From: DATKZS01 sp035527835 [NCBI: bacterium]
Lineage (GTDB): Bacteria > RBG-13-61-14
Assembly: GCA_035527835.1 (NCBI GenBank)
Contig: DATKZS010000235.1
Location: 1 to 59,991 of the forward strand
Reading direction: 5' to 3'
Length of the DNA: 59,991 bases
Shown here in pieces: positions 6,408 to 14,423 of the stretch; the stretch's first letter is position 1, and each line of letters opens with the position of its first letter. The position numbers and the translations under genes were made by a program. The notes below the pieces were generated by a model. The model was given only the letters and a program-made list of their open reading frames with translations, was not told the origin of the DNA and did no database searches.

Positions 6408-7331
6408 ATGACTGAGCGATTGCGGCCAATCATGGTTAGTGTCTTCGGAGGAGCTGGTTTCCTCTTCCTCCTGGCCCTGTCGTGGCTTGCTGGTGGGGAC
6501 CGCGGGCCTGCGGCGGGGCCAGTGCATACTCCTTCCCGGATCGTGTCTTTGGCGCCGAGCGTTACGGAGACGCTGTTCGCTCTGGGGCTTGACCGGGAGG
6601 TTGTGGGGGTTACGGATTATTGCGATTACCCGGCGGCGGCGCTGAGGCGTTCGAAGATCGGCGGGTTCAAGGGGAAGAGCCTGGAGGCGATCGTGGGTCT
6701 TTCGCCGGACCTGCTGGTGGGGACGAAGGACGGGAACGAGCCGGGGCTGTTAAGGGCGCTCGGGCGGCTGAAGATTCGGGTGCTGACGGTTGAGCCTTCG
6801 ACGCTCGCGGGGGTGATCGGATCGGTGCGGACGATCGGGCGGGAGACGGGGCGGGGCGCGGAGGCGGAGGCGCTGGCGGGGCGGCTTCAGGCGCGGCTCG
6901 ATGAGATTCACGCGCGGGTTCGGGATGCTCGTCCGGCGCGGGTGCTTTTCGTTTACGGCCGTGACCCGCTGGTGCTGGCCGGTCCGGGGACGTTCGCGGA
7001 CGACATGATCCGTTGGGCGGGCGGCGAGAACGTCGCGGGCGACGCGGCGATGCCGTACCCGCGGTTTTCGATGGAGACGGTGCTCGCTCGGTCGCCGGAG
7101 GTGATTATCGAGGGCGCGATGGGCAGCGAGGGCGAGGGTGAGAAGGCGGCGGCGCATGCGTATTGGTCGCGGTGGGAGTCGCTGCCGGCGGTCCGGGACG
7201 GGCGGATCGTGATCATCAACGAGAGCCTGATCGCGCGGCCGGGCCCGCGGCTTTTCGACGGGCTGGACATTTTGGCGCGGGCGCTGCACCCGGAGCTGTT
7301 CGGGGGGACGGGAGGCGGCCGGTGGCGCTGA
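6408..7331 (+). CDS. btuF: Cobalamin-binding periplasmic protein BtuF
   Basis: Substrate-binding protein of the B12 ABC importer. An uncleaved or signal-peptide-like N-terminus (hydrophobic residues about 9-30) is followed by the PF01497 fold. The start of lobe 1, RIVSLAPSVTETLFALGL, and the VGVTDYCDYPAAA loop are characteristic of BtuF, as is the KIGGFKGKSLEAIVGLSPDL segment. The ATG at 6408 is preferred because earlier in-frame starts lie in the heptamer repeat and would encode repeat peptide. It is the first gene of the riboswitch-controlled operon and its stop overlaps the btuC start. A related siderophore-binding role is possible by fold, but the riboswitch makes cobalamin much more likely. 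Confidence 0.9.
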   Translation: MTERLRPIMVSVFGGAGFLFLLALSWLAGGDRGPAAGPVHTPSRIVSLAPSVTETLFALGLDREVVGVTDYCDYPAAALRRSKIGGFKGKSLEAIVGLSPDLLVGTKDGNEPGLLRALGRLKIRVLTVEPSTLAGVIGSVRTIGRETGRGAEAEALAGRLQARLDEIHARVRDARPARVLFVYGRDPLVLAGPGTFADDMIRWAGGENVAGDAAMPYPRFSMETVLARSPEVIIEGAMGSEGEGEKAAAHAYWSRWESLPAVRDGRIVIINESLIARPGPRLFDGLDILARALHPELFGGTGGGRWR

Positions 7332-8362
7332 CGCGGAAACGGTGGTGGCTGATCATGGCGGTGCTTTTCGCGGGCACGGCGGCGGTGGCGTTTTTGTGCA
7401 CGCTGTTCGGTTCGGAGCGGGTGTCGTGGTCGGCGGTGAGTCCGGCGGCGGACTTTTGGGCGGCGGCCAGGGGGCTGGCGCTGGGCCGGGACGGCGCGAT
7501 CATTTTTCAGCTCCGATTGCCCAGGCTTTTGATGGCGGGGGTGGTGGGCGCGTCGCTGTCGGTTGCGGGGGCCGGGTTCCAGGGGCTTTTGCGGAACCCT
7601 CTTGCCGACCCTTACATCCTGGGGGTTTCGGGCGGGGGCGCGCTGGGCGCGATCGTGGCGATGTGGCTGGGCGTGGGTTTGTTGTGGGGCCGGGTCCCGG
7701 CGGTGCCGCTGTTCGCATTCGCGGGCGCGCTGATTACGGTGATGGCGGTGTTCCGGATCGCGCGGGTGAACGGGCGGGTTCCGGCGCACACGCTGCTGTT
7801 GGCGGGCGTCGTGGCCAACGCTTTTTTGTCGGCGGTGATCATGTTCGTGATCTCGGTGGCGGGCGTGAACATGGCTTACAGCATGGTGAGCTGGATGATG
7901 GGGACGGTGGGTTACGAGACGTACTCGATGATTTTGGGGGTCACGGCTTACGCGGCGGCGGGTGCTTTTGTTCTGATGGGGCTGGGGCGTGACTTTAATT
8001 TGCTGGCGCTGGGGGAGGACGCGGCGGCGCAGACGGGGGTACCGGTGGAGCGGGTGAAGGGGGCGGCGTTTTTCGCGGCGTCGCTGGTGACGGGCGCGGT
8101 GGTTTCGGTGTCGGGTCTGATCGGGTTCGTGGGCCTGATCGTGCCGCACATCACGCGCTTGATCTTCGGCCCTGACCACCGGGTGGTGGTGCCGGCGAGC
8201 ATCTTCGTGGGCGCGATGTTCCTGATGGTTTGCGACACTCTGGCGCGGGTGGTGATAGCTCCGTCAGAGATACCGGTGGGCGTGGTGACGGCGCTGTGCG
8301 GCGGGCCGTTTTTCATTTTCCTGCTACGGCGGCGGCAGGGCCGGGGTTTCGCGGAGGGGTGA
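7322..8362 (+). CDS. btuC: Cobalamin ABC transporter permease BtuC (FecCD family)
   Basis: A 346-residue inner-membrane permease that dimerises and works with BtuF and BtuD. About ten hydrophobic segments are visible. Family landmarks are GLLRNPLADPYILGVSGGA near residues 89-107 and the cytoplasmic coupling region GLIGFVGLIVPHITRL near 263-278, which contacts the ATPase. The GTG at 7322 has GGGAGG a short distance upstream and overlaps the btuF stop by ten bases, pointing to translational coupling. An ATG at 7355 is a weaker alternative. The stop overlaps the btuD start. Confidence 0.93.
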   Translation: MALTRKRWWLIMAVLFAGTAAVAFLCTLFGSERVSWSAVSPAADFWAAARGLALGRDGAIIFQLRLPRLLMAGVVGASLSVAGAGFQGLLRNPLADPYILGVSGGGALGAIVAMWLGVGLLWGRVPAVPLFAFAGALITVMAVFRIARVNGRVPAHTLLLAGVVANAFLSAVIMFVISVAGVNMAYSMVSWMMGTVGYETYSMILGVTAYAAAGAFVLMGLGRDFNLLALGEDAAAQTGVPVERVKGAAFFAASLVTGAVVSVSGLIGFVGLIVPHITRLIFGPDHRVVVPASIFVGAMFLMVCDTLARVVIAPSEIPVGVVTALCGGPFFIFLLRRRQGRGFAEG

Positions 8363-9180
8363 TGGCGGACCATGCGGCCATCGAGGCGCGGGGGGTGACG
8401 TTCGGGTATGGGGCGGGGCCCACGGTGCTGAATGGAGTGGATCTCCAGGCGGAGGCCGGCGAGGTCGCGGGGGTGATCGGTCCGAACGGCTCGGGCAAGA
8501 CCACGCTGGTCAACGTGCTTTCATGCACGGTCAGGCCGGCGGGCGGAGAGGTGCGGATGTTTGGGCGCGACGCGCAATCGCTCACGGCCCGGGAGCGGGC
8601 GAAGCTCGCGGCGGTGGTTCCGCAGGAGGCGCGGGTGGCGTTCCCGTTCACGGCGCTGGAGATCGCGCTGATGGGGCGGGCGCCGTACCTGGGGCGGTGG
8701 CGGTTGGAGGCGGCGGGCGATCTGGAGGCGGCGGGGGAGGCTCTGCGGCAGACCGGGATGTACGAGCTCCGGGAGCGGAAGTTTCACGAGCTGTCGGGCG
8801 GGGAGAAGCAGCGGGTGATGGTGGCCAAGGCCCTGGCGCAGCGGCCGCGCATCCTGCTTCTGGACGAGCCCACGGCTTTTTTGGACCTCAAGCACCAGGT
8901 GGAGATTTACGAGCTGGCGCGGGGCCTGGCGCGGGAGCGGGGGATCTGTGTGCTCGCGGTGTCGCACGACATCAACCTGGCGGCGATGTATTGCGACCGG
9001 CTCCACGTGCTCGACGGCGGCCGGATCGTGGCTTCGGGCGCTCCGGCCGAGGTGCTGGACCCGGCTCTCCTGGAGCGGGTTTACGGGGTGGCGGTGGGGG
9101 TGGCGCGGCATCCGGGCCGGGGAGAGGCGCCGCTGATTTTTCCGATGGCAGGCAGGAGCTGGCGCGGTGAATCATCCTGA
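8362..9180 (+). CDS. btuD: Cobalamin ABC transporter ATPase BtuD
   Basis: A 272-residue ATP-binding subunit. Walker A GPNGSGKTT is at residues 40-48, the Q-loop at VVPQEARV, the signature LSGGEKQR near 148, Walker B ILLLDEPTAFLD near 168 and the switch histidine in VSHDINLAA near 200. This is the FecE/BtuD-type arrangement of vitamin B12 and siderophore importers. The ATG overlaps the btuC stop (TGATG). The C-terminal extension of about 30 residues after VYGVAV is common in this group. It overlaps the receptor gene start by 14 nt. Confidence 0.94.
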   Translation: MADHAAIEARGVTFGYGAGPTVLNGVDLQAEAGEVAGVIGPNGSGKTTLVNVLSCTVRPAGGEVRMFGRDAQSLTARERAKLAAVVPQEARVAFPFTALEIALMGRAPYLGRWRLEAAGDLEAAGEALRQTGMYELRERKFHELSGGEKQRVMVAKALAQRPRILLLDEPTAFLDLKHQVEIYELARGLARERGICVLAVSHDINLAAMYCDRLHVLDGGRIVASGAPAEVLDPALLERVYGVAVGVARHPGRGEAPLIFPMAGRSWRGESS

Positions 9181-11341
9181 TCAGTCGGACATAATAGCGC
9201 CCCGGTGTGGGAGCGCCCTTCCGGGCGCGAAGATCGCGGGCGGAAGCCCGCTCCCACGGCGAGGTTACGCGGCAGCGAGTGTGTTTCTGTCTCTCGCGTT
9301 CTCGTTCATGGTGATGTTGTGGTCGGCCCGGTCGCGGGGCCAGGCTCCGGCTCCGGAGAGCGGGAGCACGGTTCCTGCCGCGGGCGGTGAGATCGTGGTT
9401 CCGGCGGCGGGTGCGACGGCCGGCGAGGTGGTGGTGCCGGTTGAGGGGTCATACCGCTACAGCGAGGGCCCGGAGATTGACTATGAGGCGGCGCCGGTGG
9501 TGCGGACGCGCAATGGGTTCGAGAAGAGCGAGTCGAACCTGGTGGAGATATTGGAGAGCATGCCGGGGGTGGCGGTGACGGAATTGGGCGGAGACGAAGG
9601 GCCGTGGGTGGTGAGCGTGCGGGGAGATGGCGGCCCGGGCGCGGCGGTTTACCTTGACGGCATCTTGCTGAACGACCAGACGGGGCGGGTGGTTGACCTG
9701 TCGCGCATTCCGCTGGCGTTCGTTGACCAGGTGGTGGTGTACCGGGGGGCCGCGCCGGCGGGTTATGCGGTGGCGGGCACGGCCGGGGTGGTTGACATCA
9801 AGACGCGCGCGGCCGGCCCTACCCTTACGTGGGACGGCAAGGCGTCGGTGGATTCTTTGTATACGGCGGGAGCGGCGGGGGTGGTAACGGGCCGCGCGTT
9901 CAACGGGTCGGGCATGGCGGGATTCTCGTACGAGGGCGGGCCGTCCAAGTTCTCCTACACGGACGACCGGGGCACTTATAACGCCACTGGCGACGACCGG
10001 TCCGCCGAGCGGACGAACAACGCGTTCAACGATTACGACGTGATGCTGAAGTGGGACCGCAAGGTCATGGGCTACCGGCTTTACACGGGGACCTATTACC
10101 AGCAGCGGGTTCACGAGCTGCCGGGGAAGGGGTATCAGGACGGTGATGGTGCCCGGGAGAAGAGCGAGACGGTGCTGGTTTACGTGGGGGCGAAGCAGGC
10201 AGGCACGTTTAATCTCCCGGACCTGGACACGGAGCTTCGGGTCCACGTGCTGCAGGAGCGGTTCTGGGTGAGTGACGAGAAGGGGGCGATCGGCGCTCCG
10301 CGCGACGACCTGGACCTGAGGCGGCGTCTGGGGTTGGACCTTTACGCGCATTATTACGGGCTCCGTTCCAATACCATCTCTCTCTACCTGGGACTTTATA
10401 ACGAGGACTACCGGCCGGAGAGCAAGCTTGACCCCAAGGTGAACCAGATCTCGTGCGCCCGGTCGAGCATCTACTTCACGGCGGCGGACGAGATCGCGCT
10501 GCTGGACGGCCGGCTCAAGCTCAAGCCGCGCGTGCGCTACGCGTATGACGGCAGCTCGTACAAGGGCAACACGCTCGCGGCGCAGGCCGGGAAGGCGGAC
10601 GACACCTCGAGCTACATGGGCACGGTGCTGGACGTGAGCGCCGGATACATGATTGTTGACGGGCTGTGGGTGCTGGCAAACATGGGCCAGCATTACCGGC
10701 CGCCCGGGTTCTGGGAGGAATTCGGCAACCGGAGCGACCTGCTCGGCAACCCGGACCTGCAATCGGAGAGCGGGTTGGTCCAGACAGTGTCGCTGATTTA
10801 TGACCGGGGCCCGTTCTGGCGCTTTGACACGTTCCGGGCGGAGATCACGTATTACCAGAACGACCTGAGCGACCGGATCGCGTGGGTGGACCAGGGCGGG
10901 GGCGTGTGGCAGGCCGATAACGTTGGGGACGTGAGGACGCGGGGGATCGAGGCCGGGGTGTCGCTCAATGTCCGCGACCTGTTGGTATTGGACGCCTCTT
11001 ATGCCTGGCAGAACGCGGTAAACCGGGCGGACGACCCCCTGATCAACGGCAAGGTCTTCCCCTCGGTGCCGCGCAACACGGCGAACCTCACCGCCACCCT
11101 TTACCAGTCATACGGCAGGATCTACTACAAAGGAGATTACCAGGACATCCGCCGGCTGGACGAGCTGAACACGGTGCGGGCCGAGCCGCGGTTCGTGCAC
11201 AGCATGGGCATCTCTTATTACAGCGAGCGGTGGAGCCTCGGGTTCGAGGCCAGGAACATCGGCAATGACCAGTCCCGGGAGGCGCTGGATTACCCGCTGC
11301 CCGGGATCAGGTACATGATTTTCATGGAGGTGAAAGGATGA
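9167..11341 (+). CDS. TonB-dependent outer-membrane receptor, BtuB-like
   Basis: A 724-residue outer-membrane receptor, presumably for cobalamin. After a long N-terminus and a hydrophobic stretch (SVFLSLAFSFMVMLW, about residues 38-52) comes a spacer, then the plug domain: ESNLVEILESMPGVAVTELG, VSVRGDGG and VYLDGILLNDQ, ending GTAGVVDIKTR. A 22-strand barrel follows with many aromatic-rich strands and a C-terminus typical of outer-membrane insertion (IRYMIFMEVKG). The GTG start has AGGAG upstream and overlaps btuD. A palindromic repeat at 9207-9257 is translated before the hydrophobic core, giving an unusually long n-region. The stop overlaps the next ATG. The cobalamin substrate is inferred from the operon. 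Confidence 0.88.
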   Translation: MNHPDQSDIIAPRCGSALPGAKIAGGSPLPRRGYAAASVFLSLAFSFMVMLWSARSRGQAPAPESGSTVPAAGGEIVVPAAGATAGEVVVPVEGSYRYSEGPEIDYEAAPVVRTRNGFEKSESNLVEILESMPGVAVTELGGDEGPWVVSVRGDGGPGAAVYLDGILLNDQTGRVVDLSRIPLAFVDQVVVYRGAAPAGYAVAGTAGVVDIKTRAAGPTLTWDGKASVDSLYTAGAAGVVTGRAFNGSGMAGFSYEGGPSKFSYTDDRGTYNATGDDRSAERTNNAFNDYDVMLKWDRKVMGYRLYTGTYYQQRVHELPGKGYQDGDGAREKSETVLVYVGAKQAGTFNLPDLDTELRVHVLQERFWVSDEKGAIGAPRDDLDLRRRLGLDLYAHYYGLRSNTISLYLGLYNEDYRPESKLDPKVNQISCARSSIYFTAADEIALLDGRLKLKPRVRYAYDGSSYKGNTLAAQAGKADDTSSYMGTVLDVSAGYMIVDGLWVLANMGQHYRPPGFWEEFGNRSDLLGNPDLQSESGLVQTVSLIYDRGPFWRFDTFRAEITYYQNDLSDRIAWVDQGGGVWQADNVGDVRTRGIEAGVSLNVRDLLVLDASYAWQNAVNRADDPLINGKVFPSVPRNTANLTATLYQSYGRIYYKGDYQDIRRLDELNTVRAEPRFVHSMGISYYSERWSLGFEARNIGNDQSREALDYPLPGIRYMIFMEVKG
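9207..9257. repeat. GTGGGAGCG...CGCTCCCAC element inside the receptor gene
   Basis: GTGGGAGCGCCCTTCCGGGC followed by GCGAAGATCGCGGGC and GGAAGCCCGCTCCCAC. The length is 51 nt, or 17 codons, with no stop in the gene frame. The same family forms the perfect inverted repeat at 29447-29537. It encodes part of CGSALPGAKIAGGSPLPRRG upstream of the signal hydrophobic core. Confidence 0.78.
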
Positions 11342-12531
11342 GAGAGAAGGCATGGATGGGACGGATGGGGGCGCTGGCCGCGGCGGCGCTCGTGGCGGGG
11401 ATGCTGGCGGTCGGGTGCGGCAGGAGCGACGAGGAGACGGTCTATGTTCTGCGGGTGGCGGGTGCGGTGTCGCACCTGGTGAGCGCGAACACGGACTACA
11501 TGACGGGCGGGGCAACGCTGGTGCGGATGGACGCGGGGCAGGGATTTCCGGTCTGGGACAACACGGCGGCGCTTGACTCGGACATCGGCGCGGTGGAGAC
11601 GTTCACGGTGCGGGGCGTGGAGCTGGCGTTCGTGGTGGGCCGGATGACGGACTCGATTTACGTGCTGAACCCGGGGGCGGGGCTCACGCTGTCTCGTACG
11701 CTGCCGGTGGGGCCGGGGTTCTGGGCCGAGAACCCCCAGGACGTGCTGGTGGTGAGCGACGACAAGGCCTATGTTACGCGGCACGGCAGCGACGACATCC
11801 TGATCATCAATCCGCTCACTGGCGACTCGCTGGGGCACATCACGTTCGCGGGCATTCCGACCAACGCCGACGGGCTGGCGCGGCCGGCGGACATGGTGAT
11901 GGCGGGGGACACCGTGTTCGTGGCGCTGCAGAACCTGGACATTGATTACAACTGGGGCAAGGCGAGCGTGGAGAACGGGATCCTCGCGGTGATTGACCCC
12001 GTCACCGACACCGTCGGCGACACCGTGATGCTCAGCACCGCGAACCCGCAGCGGCTGCTCTATGACCGGGAGCTCGGCATGGTGGTGGTGATCAACGCGG
12101 GCCTTTATTTCGATGACACCGGCCAGCCGCAAAAGGACCGGAGCGGGATCGAGCTGGTGAGCACGCGGCCGCCTTACGCGCACAGCGTGGCGGTGATGGG
12201 CGACGATCCGGAGGTTGACGGCAACATTTACGACGGGGCGCTGTGGCAGGGCTACACGGCGTACGTGCTGGTGACGGAGGGCTGGGCGAACGTGGACCGC
12301 GCGATCAAGGTGAACCTGGTGTCGGGCGCGGTGGACGCGGGTTTCCGGTACCCGGCGTTCGGCACCGGCGATGACGACCTCTCGGGAATCGTCACCACCG
12401 GAGACGGCTGGCTGGCGGTCGGCGACCGCAGGGCATCGGGCATCTTCATCATGGACCTCACCAGCGACGCGCCGGCGGCCCTGGCGCAAACGGCGCTGCC
12501 GCCGATGTACCTGGGAGTGGTGGGGCCGTAG
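11338..12531 (+). CDS. Beta-propeller (YncE/YVTN-like) lipoprotein, BtuG-like
   Basis: A 397-residue lipoprotein. The signal has a hydrophobic core and the lipobox LAVGC near residues 25-29. The mature part shows propeller-type repeats, such as QDVLVVSDDKAYVTRHGSDDI then LIINPLTGDSLGHI, the YVTN/YncE pattern. It overlaps the receptor stop (ATGA) in a B12-riboswitch operon. In Bacteroides, BtuG is a seven-bladed propeller lipoprotein that caps BtuB and captures cobalamin on the cell surface; the same order and architecture suggest an analogous capture protein here. The propeller and lipid anchor are visible; B12 binding is inference. A generic secreted propeller is the alternative. Confidence 0.7.
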   Translation: MREKAWMGRMGALAAAALVAGMLAVGCGRSDEETVYVLRVAGAVSHLVSANTDYMTGGATLVRMDAGQGFPVWDNTAALDSDIGAVETFTVRGVELAFVVGRMTDSIYVLNPGAGLTLSRTLPVGPGFWAENPQDVLVVSDDKAYVTRHGSDDILIINPLTGDSLGHITFAGIPTNADGLARPADMVMAGDTVFVALQNLDIDYNWGKASVENGILAVIDPVTDTVGDTVMLSTANPQRLLYDRELGMVVVINAGLYFDDTGQPQKDRSGIELVSTRPPYAHSVAVMGDDPEVDGNIYDGALWQGYTAYVLVTEGWANVDRAIKVNLVSGAVDAGFRYPAFGTGDDDLSGIVTTGDGWLAVGDRRASGIFIMDLTSDAPAALAQTALPPMYLGVVGP

Positions 12532-12588
12532 AACGGGTTAATAGCCGACGGCAGGGAGTGTAATGAATTCATACAAGGAGATAGGACG

Positions 12589-13788
12589 ATGCATCGCACC
12601 ATGAGAATTTGTGGGCGGATTTTCGCGGCCGTTGTGGCGATGGCGCTGCTGGGCGGACACGCGGCGGCGTGGCCGGACTGTAACGTTGACGGGGTGTACG
12701 ATTTTGACCCGGTGGCGCCGGCGGCGTTCGGGCATAAGCTGATGCCGGGCCAGGTGCTGGGGTTTCCGGGCGAGTCGGCGGTGAACACGGGGAGCACCAG
12801 GGTGGTGTCGCTGGGGGATGGCGGCGAGATCACGCTGGAGTTCACCGATAACGTGATCGTGGACAAGCCGGGGCCGGACTTCATCGTGTTCGAGAACGCG
12901 TTTTTTTCGCTGGCGCCGGGCGACTCGCTCGCGGCGTACGCGGTGTTCGCGGAGCCGCTGATCGTGGAGGTGAGCGACGGGGTGACGTGGAAGCGCTTCG
13001 GGTTCGACCAGGCGGCGCTGGACACGGTGGGCGGAGTGGGCGGCACCTCCGGCGATACCATCGAGCTGCTCGTGGGTCTGGCCGGGATCACGCCGACCTA
13101 TAACGGCGGCAACATCAAGCCCGACGACCTGCTTGAGTGGGACCCCGCCGGGATTGCCGGCGTTTCCGGATGGGGAGGCGACGCGTTCGACCTGGCCGAC
13201 GTGGGACTCACTCAGGCGCGCTACGTGCGGCTCATTGATTCGGGTCGGCCGGTGGGGTTCGCGGGGACCGAGGAGGGAGCGGACGTGGACACGGTGATCG
13301 CGCTCAACTCGATGCCGGCCCCCACAGCGGCGGCCGACGCGGACGGTGACGGCCTCTCCGACGCCGAAGAGATCGCGCACCATACCGATCCCGCTGACCC
13401 GGACACCGACGGCGACGGCATGAACGACGGCGAGGAGGCCGCATCCTGCCACTGCCCTCTGCTCTACGGCGACACCCTGAACGGGATTGACGTGGCCCTG
13501 GCCACCAGCGACGTTGACAACGACGGCGTGACCGCGTGCTACGACAACTGCCCGACCGTCTCTAACCCCGGCCAGCAGGACTCCGATGGCGACGGCGTGG
13601 GCGACGCCTGTGAAGGGCCCTTCGGTGGTGGAGGCGGAGCCAGCAGCGGCTCGTCAGGCGGCGGCGGGTGCATGGCGGCGCCCGGCCGTGGATCCGGGGC
13701 CGCTAGTCCCGTTTCCTGGTTGCTCCTCTTGTTGCCGCTGCTCATCGGAGCATTGCTGCGCATATCATTTTCCCGGGAAGCCGTCTGA
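12589..13788 (+). CDS. Secreted surface protein with TSP3-like repeats and C-terminal sorting tail
   Basis: A 399-residue exported protein. The signal peptide (residues about 8-25, cut near HAAA-WP) precedes an N-terminal domain containing DFIVFENAFF, EPLIVEVSDGVTWKRFG and DLADVGLTQARYVRLID. This resembles the 'cell surface protein' domain found next to BtuB in other B12 loci. Asp-rich calcium-type repeats follow (DADGDGLSDAEE, DPDTDGDGMNDGEE, DNDGVTACYDNCP). The end is Gly/Ser-rich with a single Cys (GGGGCMAAP), a hydrophobic WLLLLLPLLIGALL and a basic ISFSR tail, like three-part sorting signals. It lies 57 nt after the propeller lipoprotein, probably in the same operon. Ligand unknown. Confidence 0.7.
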   Translation: MHRTMRICGRIFAAVVAMALLGGHAAAWPDCNVDGVYDFDPVAPAAFGHKLMPGQVLGFPGESAVNTGSTRVVSLGDGGEITLEFTDNVIVDKPGPDFIVFENAFFSLAPGDSLAAYAVFAEPLIVEVSDGVTWKRFGFDQAALDTVGGVGGTSGDTIELLVGLAGITPTYNGGNIKPDDLLEWDPAGIAGVSGWGGDAFDLADVGLTQARYVRLIDSGRPVGFAGTEEGADVDTVIALNSMPAPTAAADADGDGLSDAEEIAHHTDPADPDTDGDGMNDGEEAASCHCPLLYGDTLNGIDVALATSDVDNDGVTACYDNCPTVSNPGQQDSDGDGVGDACEGPFGGGGGASSGSSGGGGCMAAPGRGSGAASPVSWLLLLLPLLIGALLRISFSREAV

Positions 13789-13802
13789 CCCGTTCTGTCG
13801 GC

Positions 13803-14288
13803 TCATTTCCTCGGCTCCGCCCGGATCATTGCGACCTTGCCGGTGCGGACGAGCTCGCGGATGCCGAGGGGGCGGAGGATTTTGAGGACGGCGTCTATTT
13901 TGTCGTCGGCACCGGTGACCTCCAGCGTCAAGCTTTTCTGGGCCACGTCCACGACGCGGGCCTTGAAGATCTCGGCGATGCGCAGGATCTCGTCGCGCTT
14001 TTCCCTTTCCGCCGACACGCGCACCAGCATCATCTCGCGGTCAATGAAGTCCCGCTCCATCATGTCCTGGACCTTGATCACGTCAATGAGCTTGTTCAAC
14101 TGCTTGGTGACCTGCTCGATGACGCGGTCGTCTCCGGTGGTGACTATTGTCATCTGGGAGACGGTGGGGTCGGTGGTGGGGGCGACGCAGAGGCTCTCGA
14201 TGTTGTAGCCTCTGCCGGAGAATAGTCCGGCCACCCGGGCCAGGACCCCGAACTTGTTCTCGACCAACACTGATATGGTGTGCCGCAT
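13803..14288 (-). CDS. ilvN: Acetolactate synthase small (regulatory) subunit
   Basis: A 161-residue regulatory subunit of acetohydroxyacid synthase, which binds valine and raises the activity of the large subunit. The N-terminal ACT domain is intact (HTISVLVENKFGVLARVAGL, then FSGRGYNIESLCVAPT), followed by the second domain with MLVRVSAEREKRDEI and the usual C-terminal end. Length is normal. GGAGG before the ATG supports the start. It is last in the minus-strand ilvD-ilvB-ilvN cluster, separated from ilvB by a repeat hairpin. The symbol ilvH would be equally valid. Confidence 0.95.
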   Translation of the reverse strand: MRHTISVLVENKFGVLARVAGLFSGRGYNIESLCVAPTTDPTVSQMTIVTTGDDRVIEQVTKQLNKLIDVIKVQDMMERDFIDREMMLVRVSAEREKRDEILRIAEIFKARVVDVAQKSLTLEVTGADDKIDAVLKILRPLGIRELVRTGKVAMIRAEPRK

Positions 14289-14321
14289 CGTCTTTATCCT
14301 CCGTGTCTCAGATCAAGAGAA

Positions 14322-14416
14322 AGGTTTGAGGTTTGCGGTTTGTGGTTTGAGGTTGAAGACCGGAATCCAGGCGTTGGATCGTGAAACCACAAACCACAAA
14401 CTACAAACCACAAACT
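14322..14416. repeat. Inverted heptamer array (GGTTTGT / AACCACA)
   Basis: Left arm: GGTTTGAGGTTTGCGGTTTG and onward. Right arm: GTGAAACCACAAACCACAAA and onward, its reverse complement. It can fold into a long hairpin between ilvB and ilvN and ends a few bases from the ilvB stop. Confidence 0.85.
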
Positions 14417-14423
14417 CTATTCT

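Noticed and set aside
7163-7321. Earlier start for btuC
   Set aside because: The extra 53 residues overlap btuF deeply and are Arg/Gly-rich shadow; the GTG at 7322 has a ribosome site.
12538-13452. Minus-strand frame over the surface protein
   Set aside because: It is an Arg/His-rich antisense shadow; the plus strand has a signal peptide, Asp repeats and a sorting tail.
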